In this document: in pieces, positions 10,101-18,532 of the stretch
Numbering within the stretch: position 1 is the first letter of the stretch
Layout of the letters: every line of letters starts with the position of its first letter
Assembly (NCBI RefSeq): GCF_000258765.1
Contig: NZ_AJLT01000006.1
Coordinates: 38,327-102,326 of the forward strand
DNA: 64,000 nucleotides
Origin: Gillisia marina
Lineage (GTDB): Bacteria > Bacteroidota > Bacteroidia > Flavobacteriales > Flavobacteriaceae
Direction of reading: 5' to 3'
The notes under the pieces: model-generated
Databases searched by the model: none
Seen by the model: only the letters and a program-made list of their open reading frames with translations
Told to the model about the DNA's origin: nothing
Translations under genes and position numbers: made by a program

Positions 10101-11621
10101 TTCATTAATTCCGCCGATTTACAAATAACCAACTGTCTTGGGAATCAGACTTTTGAGGTTGGAAATGCTTGCGAATTTACTGTTCCAGATTATGCTTCTA
10201 CAATTACTGCAAACGATCCTGATGCTGTAATAACACAGTCGATTCCTGCAGGAACTGTTATTAATAATGCTTTACCAATTACGATTACTGCAACATTAGA
10301 TGGGCAAACAGCGACTTGTGAATTTCAATTGCTTCCAAAAGACAGTATAAATCCGGTAGTTATTTGTCCGGGAGATCAAAATGAGACATTTGAACCCTCA
10401 AACGGATTTTCATTACCAAATTATGCGCTCCAGGCACAAGCTTCCGATAATTGCGAGGTAGCTAAAATCGAACAAATTCCGGATGTAGGAACGGTGATTT
10501 TTGAGGATACGCAGGTCACTATTCGAATCGAGGATGCTACCGGAAATTTTGCATCATGTACTTTTAATGTGATTTTAACTGAAGAAAATACAGCGAACAC
10601 CCCTCCGGTAGCCATTAATGATACCTATTCTATAGCGCAGGATATGACCTTATCAATTTCAGCACCCGGAGTTTTAGAAAACGATTCTGATGCAGAGCAA
10701 GATGAACTAACGGCTATTATACAAAGTTCAACATCCAATGGAGACCTGGTATTTAATTCGGATGGTTCTTTCAGCTATACTCCAAATAGTGGATTTACTG
10801 GAGAAGATACTTTTACTTATGTGGTGAATGATGGTTTTGCAGATTCTGCTGTTGCTACTGTGACGATTACAATAACTGCTACTACAGACAACACAGTTGT
10901 TTGCAAGGAGTCTATTATTTTAGAGTTGGATGAAAATGGAATTGCCAATTTAAATGCTGCCGAGTTATTTACAGCAAGGCCAGAAGATCTTCAGTTTTCT
11001 GTTAGTCAGGAAGTTTTTACTTGTGATGAACTGGGAGAAAATATAGTTACGCTTTCTTATTCCAATACGGAAGTTCAAGGTTCATGTAATGTGACTATTA
11101 CGGTTAAAGATGTTTCTGCACCTATCCTCAATGTAAAGGATATTAGCATCGCGCTAAATCAATTTGGATCTATAACGATCACCCCGGAGATGCTGGATAA
11201 TGGATCTACCGATAATTGCGAGAATTTGACTTTCAGTCTAAGTAAACTCACTTTTGGGTGTAAAGATTTGGGAGAAAATACGGTGACTTTTACAGCTACA
11301 GATTCCAGCGAAAATTTTTCGAGCACCACAGCGATAGTTAGGATAACCGGAAATTGTGAAATAGGGCCGGGAGAAGAAGTAGAATATATTTTTATCTACC
11401 CAAATCCTACTTTAGGACCATTTCAGTTTGCCACACCTTTGGGAGTTACTATTCAGCGGGTAGAAGCATATGACTCCCGTGGGAGAATGATCATGTTTAA
11501 GGAATATTCTGAAATAGACCTGCAATACAACATGGATCTTAGCGGAGTACAGAATGCCGTGTATATCCTAAAATTATTCACTTCTGAAGGAATTGATATT
11601 AAGAGAGTGATAATTAATTAG
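7173..11621 (+). CDS. Secreted multidomain protein: NHL-like propeller, HYR repeats, T9SS type A tail
   Basis: A 1482-residue exported protein. It begins with a signal peptide ('MLFFCVLFFMLFSSWSVVGQ'); an in-frame ATG at 7215 (Met15) would give a tighter signal sequence and may be the true start. Residues ~130-440 form NHL/beta-propeller-like repeats ('GPTGLAVDSNNQIYVADT', 'SISVDSFGYIYVADY'). About seven hyalin-repeat (HYR) modules follow, each opening near 'ITCP' and containing 'ATDNC/ATDDS' and 'GSEFPVGT' motifs. A cadherin-like module ('PPVAINDTYS', 'VLENDSDAEQDE') and two further Ig-like units come next. The last ~80 residues ('IYPNPTLGPF' to 'VYILKLFTSEGIDIKRVIIN') are a type A sorting signal for T9SS. 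The protein is therefore likely displayed or released as an adhesin-like factor. Its ligand is unknown, and it appears monocistronic. Confidence 0.85.
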   Translation: MSSPYSSLRPKRNAMLFFCVLFFMLFSSWSVVGQNQVQISSPQAPGPTDSNPIEVLLKFKDAVNSSIGDKLNFSNGTLISENRVIPDFENFKSFDLPTRIIQASVDDFLINFFRFNPFDFNNSYTEQLQKQLKQYLLFKFKDLIVAFDVNDNGEMFYLTFGNGVFKYNSNGEDEKVIANEFESPIDLLIDKENRILVADSDAFSVKVFSPIDYSLLIEIGGFQGADKNEFYGPTGLAVDSNNQIYVADTYAGEFTGPDPNNKVNDKIKVYKITNTSYSYVDFFGIDELDDPFRLTVDSKNNIYVSDSGGTNGRIRIFDSGGSLKATIASSADHSPASISVDSFGYIYVADYDGDITFNGIYQNPLDLLTKFNLLKDKTYAIDVYKPLSEDYKTEIITSFNSNLKLPIDLTLNQCENIFVLDLDFSGEIDDADFDFDIEAFRRNDIFRIQIEPTSAGLVTVALKDINFFKCDPQPAATFSVEYRPDDNTPPEANCKPVTLFLNADGNATLIAAQVYDGDAAADNVTLSIDKENFDCSSLGENVVTLTVTGENGEAASCGTIIKVEDNEEPIIMCTQDIEVTASAGDDFAVVEYPMATATDNCSSILVQTGGLGSGSEFPIGTSIIEFTASDPSQNNTICTFTITVNESPDIEEPEITCPDNIIRNTDSGECGAVVTFLDATATDNSDNVSVSLISDLPSGSEFSVGTHTVSFEAKDAAGNTSVCNFTITVIDNEDPTISCPNAISETVAFGESGKVITYTPPIANDNCSETTIVQTEGLASGSEFLIGTTTNTFEITDANGNTAACSFDITISESLDNEDPLITCPTDITQNVDSGECGAIVTFANASATDDSGNVSVRLISNLPSGSEFPVGTTTVIFEAEDSFGNTAECSFEITVLDTIPPKITCPSEILVEYTTDKTYTVPDFSSLYSSSDNCSTTLSYFQTPAVGTVITEDRDATFRVGDENNNFITCNFNIKFINSADLQITNCLGNQTFEVGNACEFTVPDYASTITANDPDAVITQSIPAGTVINNALPITITATLDGQTATCEFQLLPKDSINPVVICPGDQNETFEPSNGFSLPNYALQAQASDNCEVAKIEQIPDVGTVIFEDTQVTIRIEDATGNFASCTFNVILTEENTANTPPVAINDTYSIAQDMTLSISAPGVLENDSDAEQDELTAIIQSSTSNGDLVFNSDGSFSYTPNSGFTGEDTFTYVVNDGFADSAVATVTITITATTDNTVVCKESIILELDENGIANLNAAELFTARPEDLQFSVSQEVFTCDELGENIVTLSYSNTEVQGSCNVTITVKDVSAPILNVKDISIALNQFGSITITPEMLDNGSTDNCENLTFSLSKLTFGCKDLGENTVTFTATDSSENFSSTTAIVRITGNCEIGPGEEVEYIFIYPNPTLGPFQFATPLGVTIQRVEAYDSRGRMIMFKEYSEIDLQYNMDLSGVQNAVYILKLFTSEGIDIKRVIIN

Positions 11622-11630
11622 TTGCAAAAG

Positions 11631-11960
11631 TGGAAAATGTCATTCTGAACGAAGTGAGGAATCTCAAGGAAGCAGTAATCTAATAAATAGATCCCACCTA
11701 CGTCGGATGATAATAAAACTGTGTTGTCAATCTGAATCTAGCGCAGTGAAGTGAAGAATCTCTATGAAAGTGTATCCTAAATAGATAATTTCTGCGTTGG
11801 GATTACAAACTGGGAAAATGTTATTCTGAAGGTAAGGTAGTGGACGGAAGAATCTCAAGGAAGCAGTGATATAATAAATAGATCCCTCCTATGTCGGGAT
11901 GACAATAAAACAGTGTTGCCCTTCTGAACAAAACGCATTTGACTGAAGCATCTCAAAAGT
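11631..11960. repeat. Tandem intergenic repeats, family B (fills the 369-bp gap)
   Basis: Two diverged copies of a ~100-bp unit lie about 180-190 bp apart (around 11631-11735 and 11811-11930). Each has a 'CATTCTGAA' start, 'GAATCTCAAGGAAGCAGT', 'AATAAATAGATCCC', 'CCTA-GTCGG' and 'ATAAAACNGTGTTG'. A partial third start is near 11740. Related sequence recurs at 25545-25700. No coding potential is seen. Confidence 0.7.
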
Positions 11961-11990
11961 GTAGTAGAAAACTACCTCACAAATTTCTAG

Positions 11991-12910
11991 CTACCGATAC
12001 TTTTCCCGAATCTCCGACTTGATAAAATCTTCAATTTCAGAAAAAGGAGTTTTATAGTTAAACCAGGTGGTTTCTTCATTTTTTCGGAACCACGTCAATT
12101 GCCTTTTGGCATATCTGCGGGAATTCATTTTGATCTCTTCTACAGCCGTTTCCAAATCTATTCTGCCTTCAAAAAAGGAAAATAATTCTTTATAGCCTAC
12201 CGTATTTAAAGCATTGAGTCTGCGTTTAGGATATAAAGCCTGTGCCTCCTCTAATAAACCTTCATCCATCATAAGATCTACTCTACGATTAATACGCTCA
12301 TAAATCTCTTCTCTGGGAGCGGTAAGCCCAATGGATATAGTTTTAAAATCTCTTACAGGCTTAGGCTGATTTAAGAACGAAGAAAATGTTTTCCCAGAAC
12401 CAATACAAATTTCTAAAGCACGTATTACCCGATGCGGGTTATTACTATCTATTTTATTATAATATTCAGGATCTAAGCTTTCTAACTGCGCTTTTAAAGG
12501 TTCTAAACCTTCATTTAACAGCCTATCATTTAATTGTTCTCTAATTTCTGGCGCTATCTCCGGGAAATTATCCAAGCTTCAACTAAACTTTTAATATACA
12601 ATCCACTGCCACCAACTAGAATAATTTCTTCATGCTCTTTAAAAAGTTCATCTAATTTTGCTATTGCCTCACGCTCATAATCTCCCACCGAATAACCCTC
12701 TTCTATAGATCTATTACGAATAAAATGATGAGGTGCAGCAGCCAATTCTTTTTTACTAGGAGCAGCAGTACCAATAGGGATTTCTTTATAGAACTGCCTG
12801 GAATCGGCAGATACAATTTCAGTTTTAAAGATTTTGGCCAGTTTGATGCTTAAAGCCGTTTTTCCAATGGCCGTTGGCCCAACAATACTGATAAGAAGCT
12901 TAGTTTTCAT
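11991..12910 (-). CDS. miaA: tRNA dimethylallyltransferase MiaA (one-base frameshift)
   Basis: MiaA adds a dimethylallyl group to A37 of tRNAs that read UNN codons. The start is the ATG at 12910 ('MKTKLLISIVGPTAIGKTAL' with the P-loop), not the longer upstream reading. Catalytic-region motifs 'SADSRQFY' and 'GGSGLYIKSL' are present; the C-terminal part carries 'RVIRALEIC' and 'NTVGYKELFSFFEG'. The frame breaks near 12575: 'gaagcttggat' needs one extra G ('gaaggcttggat') to read VEGLDNFPEI across the junction. With it the protein is ~306 residues, a normal length. Its start overlaps the end of the ion-channel gene by 11 bp. Given many similar indels in this window, a sequencing error is more likely than true inactivation. 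Confidence 0.88.
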
Positions 12911-13745
12911 TAAATTTTTTACCGCAATGATGACAAAATTCTGAATTAAGTTTATGATCTTTTTCTCCGCAGCTTGGACAAACAAAAGGTTTTTTTTCAT
13001 CCTGCTCTTTACTCATATCTTTAGAGATCTCTGCGCCAACAATTCCGGTAGGCACAGCAATCACTCCATAACCAACGATCATAATAAATGAAGCGATGAA
13101 TCTCCCTAAAGGAGTTAAAGGGTGTATATCTCCAAAACCCACCGTTGTAAGAGTAACTATTGCCCAATAAATACTTAGCGGGATATTGGTAAAGCCATGC
13201 TCAGGTCCTTCCACCAAATACATTAATGTTCCTGTGATAATACATATAATTAAAACAGCGAAGAGAAAAATACTAATCTTAGCACGGCTATTCCTTAGTG
13301 CATTTAACAACTTTTGAGATTCTCCAATATATCGGGTAATTTTTAATATTCTAAAAACCCTAAGTAAACGGAGAGCACGTACTGCCAAGAACATATTACT
13401 TCCTCCTACAAAAAAGATTATGTAAGACGGAATAGTAGACAGTAAATCTACAATGCCATAAAAGCTAAAAATGTAATTCTTAGGTTTATTTATGGTAAGG
13501 ATTCTCAAGATATATTCAATAGTAAAGAAAATCGTAATTATCCATTCTGCAAAGTAGAACTGGTCGTGATACTTAATATTATAACTGGCTACGCTTTCCA
13601 ACATTACCAGAATAATACTCAATACAATAAGAATAAGAAGCACTACATCAAACAATTTCCCTAAAGGAGTATCGGCTCCATAAATAATGTGATAAAGCTT
13701 TACCCTCCAGGCTGCATGATCTTTATCAAAATTTATTTTTTTCAA
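12900..13745 (-). CDS. Voltage-gated-type potassium channel with C-terminal zinc ribbon
   Basis: A 281-residue six-transmembrane potassium channel subunit of the inner membrane. An S4-like basic helix is visible ('RALRLLRVFRILKITRY', residues 123-139), followed by S5, the pore helix and the selectivity filter 'TVGFGD' (201-206), then S6. The C-terminus carries a small zinc-ribbon with two CxxC/CxHC pairs ('CPSCGEK', 'CHHCGKKF'), which is common in Bacteroidetes homologues but of unknown role. The stop overlaps the miaA start by 11 bp, so the two are transcribed together. No RCK/TrkA-N regulatory domain is present. Confidence 0.9.
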   Translation of the reverse strand: MKKINFDKDHAAWRVKLYHIIYGADTPLGKLFDVVLLILIVLSIILVMLESVASYNIKYHDQFYFAEWIITIFFTIEYILRILTINKPKNYIFSFYGIVDLLSTIPSYIIFFVGGSNMFLAVRALRLLRVFRILKITRYIGESQKLLNALRNSRAKISIFLFAVLIICIITGTLMYLVEGPEHGFTNIPLSIYWAIVTLTTVGFGDIHPLTPLGRFIASFIMIVGYGVIAVPTGIVGAEISKDMSKEQDEKKPFVCPSCGEKDHKLNSEFCHHCGKKFNEN

Positions 13746-13834
13746 ATACGGAGATTTTTAGAATGCTTAAAGTTAACTATTTTCTGTGACTAGGAACTTC
13801 ACTGAATTTGCAAGTAGTAGGAACAGTTTGCGTA

Positions 13835-15217
13835 TTATAAATCGGTACCCTGTATAGCAAATTGGATGATCTTTAGTTTGTTGTTTTTTCTTAGGTAACT
13901 TTGGATGATATGTCGTGCGTCTCTATCGTTCGTCATAGGTGTAATAATAGAGCGAACAATATCTATATTATTCATTTGGTGATTTAAGTTGAAAAAGCCA
14001 ATTCCTTTAAATTCTCCCTCTTCTACCAAAAGAGCGCTTTTCTCATCGATCTCTCTCCCTCGTCCAATCACTAGCATATTCTGATTTTGGAAACTATGAA
14101 GCGCTATTACTTCCATGATCCGAGCATTATATTCTTCAGGAGTTTCTACATGAATACAGGCTCCTTTACAAGATTTGATGGTGTAGCTGAAACAATTTCC
14201 ATTACCCATATGCAGTCCTGTAAGTTTCTGACAAAGTTGATATTTCTCTACAATATTATGTAAGACAGATTTTGCCTGTTGTAGATTTGTAAAGGTGGTA
14301 ATGCTTTTTTTACGGGCATTAGCTCTACCAATATTTAAATTGATATATCCGTTTTCATCTACCGATTCATATAAGGCATAATTAAAAATAGACTTTTTAA
14401 GGGCTTTATTGTATTTGGGCTTGATCTGTTTAATCTCTTCATTTTCCTTCAGCAAGGCTATTAATTCATTTCCGGTGGCTTCAAAACTTACCGAGGCTAC
14501 TTCCTTTTGAACTTCTTTCGATTTATGGTTGTCGTTGGTAAAATGCTGATTGATACGCTTTCGTATGTTCTTGCTTTTTCCAATATATATGATTTCTCCC
14601 TCATTATTATGCAAGTAGTAAACTCCCGTGATCGATGGTAACTCTTCGATAATTTGGATGAGTTTGGAATCTATTTGCTTGGAAGGTTCGTTTCTAACGG
14701 TAGCTTTAAGGATTGCTTTTTCAAGATCTTTTGCCATCAGCATTTTAAACAACTTTACTGTTGCCTGGGCATCTCCGTTAGCTCTGTGTCTATCGCTTAA
14801 AGGAATTCCTAAAGATTTAACGAGTTTTCCTAAACTATAAGAATCTTGTCCCGGAATAAGTTTTTTGGATAATTCTACCGTACAAAGGGTTTTGCGCTCA
14901 AAATCGAAACCGAGTCGACGAAATTCTAAACGTAGAATTCTATGATCGAATTTAGAATTATGAGCAACAACAATACATCCCGTAGTAATTTCTACTATTC
15001 GTTTAGCAACTTCATAAAATTTGGGAGCATTGCGAAGCATATCATTATTAATACCCGTGAGTCCAACTACAAATGGTTGGATGGGCTGCTCTGGATTAAC
15101 AAGACTAATAAATTGATCTACTACTTTGGAGCCATCAAACTTGTAAATGGCTATTTCTGTAATTCCTTCTTCATTATACTTACCGCCGGTAGTCTCTATG
15201 TCTAATATTGCGTACAA
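13835..15217 (-). CDS. DEDDh exonuclease fused to GIY-YIG (Cho/UvrC-N-like) nuclease
   Basis: A 460-residue two-nuclease fusion. The N-terminal ~180 residues are a DnaQ/epsilon-type 3'-5' exonuclease: 'AILDIETTG' (the DxE pair), 'VVAHNSKFDHRIL' and 'HRANGDAQATVKLF' (catalytic His and Asp). From about residue 195 a GIY-YIG domain follows ('GVYYLHNNEGEIIYIGKSKN'), then a region similar to UvrC-N/Cho with 'CFSYTIKSCKGAC'. The fusion is known from several bacterial phyla, sometimes annotated as DNA polymerase III epsilon subunit, and is presumed to act in DNA repair. It lies 14 bp downstream of the yggS-like gene, in an apparent operon. Whether the nucleases act together is not known to me. Confidence 0.88.
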   Translation of the reverse strand: MYAILDIETTGGKYNEEGITEIAIYKFDGSKVVDQFISLVNPEQPIQPFVVGLTGINNDMLRNAPKFYEVAKRIVEITTGCIVVAHNSKFDHRILRLEFRRLGFDFERKTLCTVELSKKLIPGQDSYSLGKLVKSLGIPLSDRHRANGDAQATVKLFKMLMAKDLEKAILKATVRNEPSKQIDSKLIQIIEELPSITGVYYLHNNEGEIIYIGKSKNIRKRINQHFTNDNHKSKEVQKEVASVSFEATGNELIALLKENEEIKQIKPKYNKALKKSIFNYALYESVDENGYINLNIGRANARKKSITTFTNLQQAKSVLHNIVEKYQLCQKLTGLHMGNGNCFSYTIKSCKGACIHVETPEEYNARIMEVIALHSFQNQNMLVIGRGREIDEKSALLVEEGEFKGIGFFNLNHQMNNIDIVRSIITPMTNDRDARHIIQSYLRKNNKLKIIQFAIQGTDL

Positions 15218-15231
15218 AAATCTTTTTCTTC

Positions 15232-15891
15232 TTAATTATAATTTCGTTCTCCAAAGATAGCACTTCCTATTCTTACCATATTGCTACCACAGGTAACGGC
15301 TATTTTGTAATCGCCGCTCATTCCCATTGAAAGCACCTCAAATTGAGGCTGCTTTTTCTTGAGATCGTCGTAAACAGACTTTAGATAATCGAATTCCCCT
15401 CTCACTTTTGCTTCGTCGTCAGAGAAAGTTGCCATTCCCATTAGTCCAATTACTTTTATATTCTTCAATTCTTGAAATTCTTCTGAAGCAAGAATCTCTC
15501 TAGCTTCATCTGCATCTAAACCAAATTTGGATTCTTCTTCAGCAATTTTAATTTGAAGCAAACAAGAGATGGTTCTCTCATTTTTTTTCGCTTCCTTATC
15601 GATCTCTTTCAGCAACTTAAGACTATCTACTGCATGGATTAAACTCACAAATGGTGCCATGTATTTCACTTTATTGCGCTGTACATGCCCAACCATATGC
15701 CACTGAATATCTCTAGGAAGATTTTCCCACTTTTCAGCCATTTCCTGAATCTTATTCTCGCCAAATACGCGTTGTCCTGCTTGATATGCCTCCAAGAGAT
15801 CGCTGGTAGGTTTGGTTTTAGAAATTGCAACTAAGGTTATATTCTCTCCAAGCTCATCTTGGTATCGTTTAATATTTTCGGAAATTTCCAT
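15232..15891 (-). CDS. YggS/PROSC-family pyridoxal phosphate homeostasis protein
   Basis: A 219-residue single-domain PLP-binding protein (alanine-racemase-like barrel) thought to buffer free PLP and affect amino- and keto-acid balance. The PLP lysine is in 'LVAISKTKPTSDLLEAY'. Other family motifs are 'FGENKIQEM', 'WHMVGHVQRNKVKY' (the usual WHFIGxLQxNK), 'GLMGMATF', 'LSMGMSGDYKIAV' and 'RIGSAIFGER'. The length matches E. coli YggS. It sits between the DUF1015 gene and the exonuclease fusion on the same strand with short spacers. Confidence 0.95.
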   Translation of the reverse strand: MEISENIKRYQDELGENITLVAISKTKPTSDLLEAYQAGQRVFGENKIQEMAEKWENLPRDIQWHMVGHVQRNKVKYMAPFVSLIHAVDSLKLLKEIDKEAKKNERTISCLLQIKIAEEESKFGLDADEAREILASEEFQELKNIKVIGLMGMATFSDDEAKVRGEFDYLKSVYDDLKKKQPQFEVLSMGMSGDYKIAVTCGSNMVRIGSAIFGERNYN

Positions 15892-15938
15892 TCTCTAAAA
15901 TTAAGTAATTATTAGCCTATACAGACCTACTACTGGTG

Positions 15939-17174
15939 CTAAAATTCATAAATTGTTAGTCCGCTTCTTAGTTTTGGCTCGATATAAGTGCTTTTTGGAG
16001 GCATGGTTAAGCCTTCGTCTGCCACTTTTTTAAGTTCATCTATGGTTAGTGGTAACATACCAAATCCAACTGCAAAATTCCCGCTATCTACTTGAGATTT
16101 AATTTCTATTAAATCATTTCTTCCATGGATATAAGCAATCCTATTATCATTACGAAGATCCTGAATATTTAGGATGGGCTTTAGTACTTTCTCGTATAAA
16201 ATATAGGTGTCTAGACTACTCAGGGAATTGGTGAATTCGTAATTCGTTTTTCGCAAATACAACGAATAGAATTCGCCATCCAGATACATGTTAAAATGAT
16301 GTTTTTTCGTGGGTGTGTATACCTCTAGCCCTCGGCTTTCTATTCTAAACCAAAGATCCAGTTGCATTAAAAATTCCTCTTTACATAAACTGTTGAGGTC
16401 TTTAATTAATCTACTGAATTCAAAAATCTGTAGTTTGCTTTCAGAAATAAGAAAGCTCATAAAATAATTATATGGCTCTTCTCCCGTATGATTGGGATTT
16501 GCATCTTTAGATTCTTTTGCAAGTAAATGGGAGGAAGCACTTCGATGATGCCCATCTGCAATATAAAGTGCAGGCATGGCTTCAAATTCAGATTTTATTT
16601 GATCTATGGATGCTGCATCACAGATTTTCCATAAATAATGAGTTTCTTTATTATAGGTGGAAAATTCATATTCGGGTTTGCTTTTCATTACCTTTTCCAA
16701 AAGCTCATCTATAACCTTGGAATCGGGATAGGTGAGGAGCACCGGCTCTGTATTAAAACCTACCACCTTTAAATAATCCTTGAAGAGGTTTTCCCGATAC
16801 GCTATGGTGTCTTCATGCTTTTTTATAACATTGTCCTCATAGTCCTGCACGCTGGCCGCTGCAATAATCCCCGAAAACATATTAGTTCTTGTAACTATCT
16901 TATAAAAATAGTAGCACGGGCTAGCATCCTGAATAAAGATATTTTCTTCTTTAAATTCCAGATACCGGTTCTTTACCAACTGAAAACGTTTTTCGCCGGT
17001 AATTTCATGCTGAAATTTATAACCCGGATTAATAATATGCAGGAAAGAAAAGGGATTGTATTCCAATTGGGCTTTTAATTCGCCCACACCATAATCTTCG
17101 TAAGGCCTAGATGCGACCATTCCCGCCTTATCTTTGGTAGGTCTAACTGCTTTAAACGGAACTATTTTTGCCAA
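15939..17174 (-). CDS. DUF1015 family protein
   Basis: A 411-residue cytoplasmic protein of the DUF1015 family (Pfam HTH-free, often annotated 'DUF1015 domain-containing protein'). It shows the family start 'IVPFKAVRPTKDKAGMVASRPYEDY' (read across the first ~30 residues), the central 'ALYIADGHHRSASS' motif and the C-terminal 'MPPKSTYIEPKLRSGL' motif. The biochemical role is not established; a link to amino-acid metabolism has been guessed from genome context in other phyla. Here it lies upstream of the yggS-like gene with a 47-bp spacer and probably shares a transcript with it. Confidence 0.9.
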   Translation of the reverse strand: MAKIVPFKAVRPTKDKAGMVASRPYEDYGVGELKAQLEYNPFSFLHIINPGYKFQHEITGEKRFQLVKNRYLEFKEENIFIQDASPCYYFYKIVTRTNMFSGIIAAASVQDYEDNVIKKHEDTIAYRENLFKDYLKVVGFNTEPVLLTYPDSKVIDELLEKVMKSKPEYEFSTYNKETHYLWKICDAASIDQIKSEFEAMPALYIADGHHRSASSHLLAKESKDANPNHTGEEPYNYFMSFLISESKLQIFEFSRLIKDLNSLCKEEFLMQLDLWFRIESRGLEVYTPTKKHHFNMYLDGEFYSLYLRKTNYEFTNSLSSLDTYILYEKVLKPILNIQDLRNDNRIAYIHGRNDLIEIKSQVDSGNFAVGFGMLPLTIDELKKVADEGLTMPPKSTYIEPKLRSGLTIYEF

Positions 17175-17290
17175 TGAATTTTTAGTTTCAGATTTTATGA
17201 AAAGAGTCTTTTTAAATGCCCTCTAGTATTTTGTGTTTTATAATTCCACGCAATCTCACCGGTAAATAAAATAGCTAATGATAGATTTTT

Positions 17291-17347
17291 GTCAGCTTGA
17301 GCGGAGTCGAAAGCTAAGCAAAACATCTCGACTGCGCTCGATGTGAC
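17291..17347. repeat. Intergenic inverted repeat, family A
   Basis: GTCAGCTTGAGCGGAGTCGA at one end and TCGACTGCGCTCGATGTGAC at the other form a long imperfect stem of about 20 bp with a ~17-bp loop. It is the most compact copy in the window. Confidence 0.8.
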
Positions 17348-17391
17348 ATTAAATTCTAATACTGGTTAAAAGAGATAACATTTTATGTTTT

Positions 17392-18279
17392 TTAGCTGAA
17401 TTGTTTTGAAACTTTTTCTGCTTTTCTGTTTTCAGAATAGTCATAAAAACCTTCTCCAGATTTCACTCCTAATTTTCCTGCACGCACCATATTTGTTAAT
17501 AATGGGCAAGCTGCATATTTAGGATTTTTGAAACCTTTGTACATTACTTGAAGGATAGAATGACAAACATCTAAACCTATAAAGTCTGCTAATTGAAGTG
17601 GTCCCATTGGATGTGCCATCCCTAATTTCATTACCGTATCTATCTCATAAACTCCCGCAACACCGTTATAAAGTGTTTCAATAGCCTCGTTGATCATTGG
17701 CATTAAAATTCTGTTGGCCACAAAACCAGGATAATCGTTTACTTCTACCGGGCTTTTGCCAAGTTTCTCTGAAAGATCCATGATGGTTTTGGTAACCTCG
17801 TCGCTGGTATTGTATCCTCGAATAATCTCTACCAATTTCATTACAGGAACAGGGTTCATAAAATGCATTCCTATCACTCGAGATGGATTAGAAATTTTTG
17901 AAGCTATTTGGGTAATAGAGATAGAAGAAGTGTTGGTAGCTAGAATAGTATCCTCATCACAATTTGAATCTAATTGATCGAATATTTTTAATTTGAGATC
18001 TTCATTTTCTGTAGCAGCTTCAACAACAAGTGAAACATTCTTTACGCCTGAAGGGATGTCGATAAAAGTCTTTATGTTTTTTAAAGTTGTTTTTTTATCA
18101 GCTTCAGTGATTTTCTCTTTAGCCACCATTCTGTCAAGGTTTTTGGAAATAGTATCCACTCCCTTTTGAAGGCTTTCCTTAGAAATGTCTATCAGATTCA
18201 CTTTGTATCCACTTTGAGCAAAGGTGTGGGCAATTCCGTTCCCCATGGTTCCTGCTCCAATTACTGCTATGTTTTTCAT
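17392..18279 (-). CDS. 3-hydroxybutyryl-CoA dehydrogenase family protein
   Basis: A 295-residue NAD-dependent 3-hydroxyacyl-CoA dehydrogenase, oxidising 3-hydroxybutyryl-CoA to acetoacetyl-CoA or the reverse, in the cytoplasm. The Rossmann motif 'GAGTMG' is at residues 8-13; 'TNTSSISITQIA' and 'GMHFMNPVPVMKLVEI' contain the catalytic Ser and His of the family, and 'DYPGFVANRILMPMINEA' starts the C-terminal dimerisation domain. The length equals that of stand-alone HbdA/PaaH-type enzymes; no hydratase domain is fused. It is flanked by repeat-bearing spacers and seems monocistronic. Confidence 0.93.
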   Translation of the reverse strand: MKNIAVIGAGTMGNGIAHTFAQSGYKVNLIDISKESLQKGVDTISKNLDRMVAKEKITEADKKTTLKNIKTFIDIPSGVKNVSLVVEAATENEDLKLKIFDQLDSNCDEDTILATNTSSISITQIASKISNPSRVIGMHFMNPVPVMKLVEIIRGYNTSDEVTKTIMDLSEKLGKSPVEVNDYPGFVANRILMPMINEAIETLYNGVAGVYEIDTVMKLGMAHPMGPLQLADFIGLDVCHSILQVMYKGFKNPKYAACPLLTNMVRAGKLGVKSGEGFYDYSENRKAEKVSKQFS

Positions 18280-18418
18280 GCTTTTTTTTTTATTAGTTAG
18301 TATCGGTATAAATTCTCCGACAGCTTTTGTTAATATATTTTTAAAGAGGTTAGCTGATAACTATACGCGATTTTTATCATCTATTTTGTTGAATTTTAAT
18401 TAATTAGATTTCTCGTTT

Positions 18419-18486
18419 TGTCTGTTCGAGCGCAGTCGAGAACTTTGTGGTTTAAAAAGAGGTTTCGACTCCGCTCAACCTGACAT
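18419..18486. repeat. Intergenic inverted repeat, family A
   Basis: TGTCTGTTCGAGCGCAGTCG ... GGTTTCGACTCCGCTCAACC followed by TGACA: inverted ends about 68 bp apart with an A/T-rich centre, as in the other family A copies. Confidence 0.75.
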
Positions 18487-18532
18487 TCCAAGACAAATCT
18501 TTTTTTTTGATAAAAATTTAACCACTGACCTT

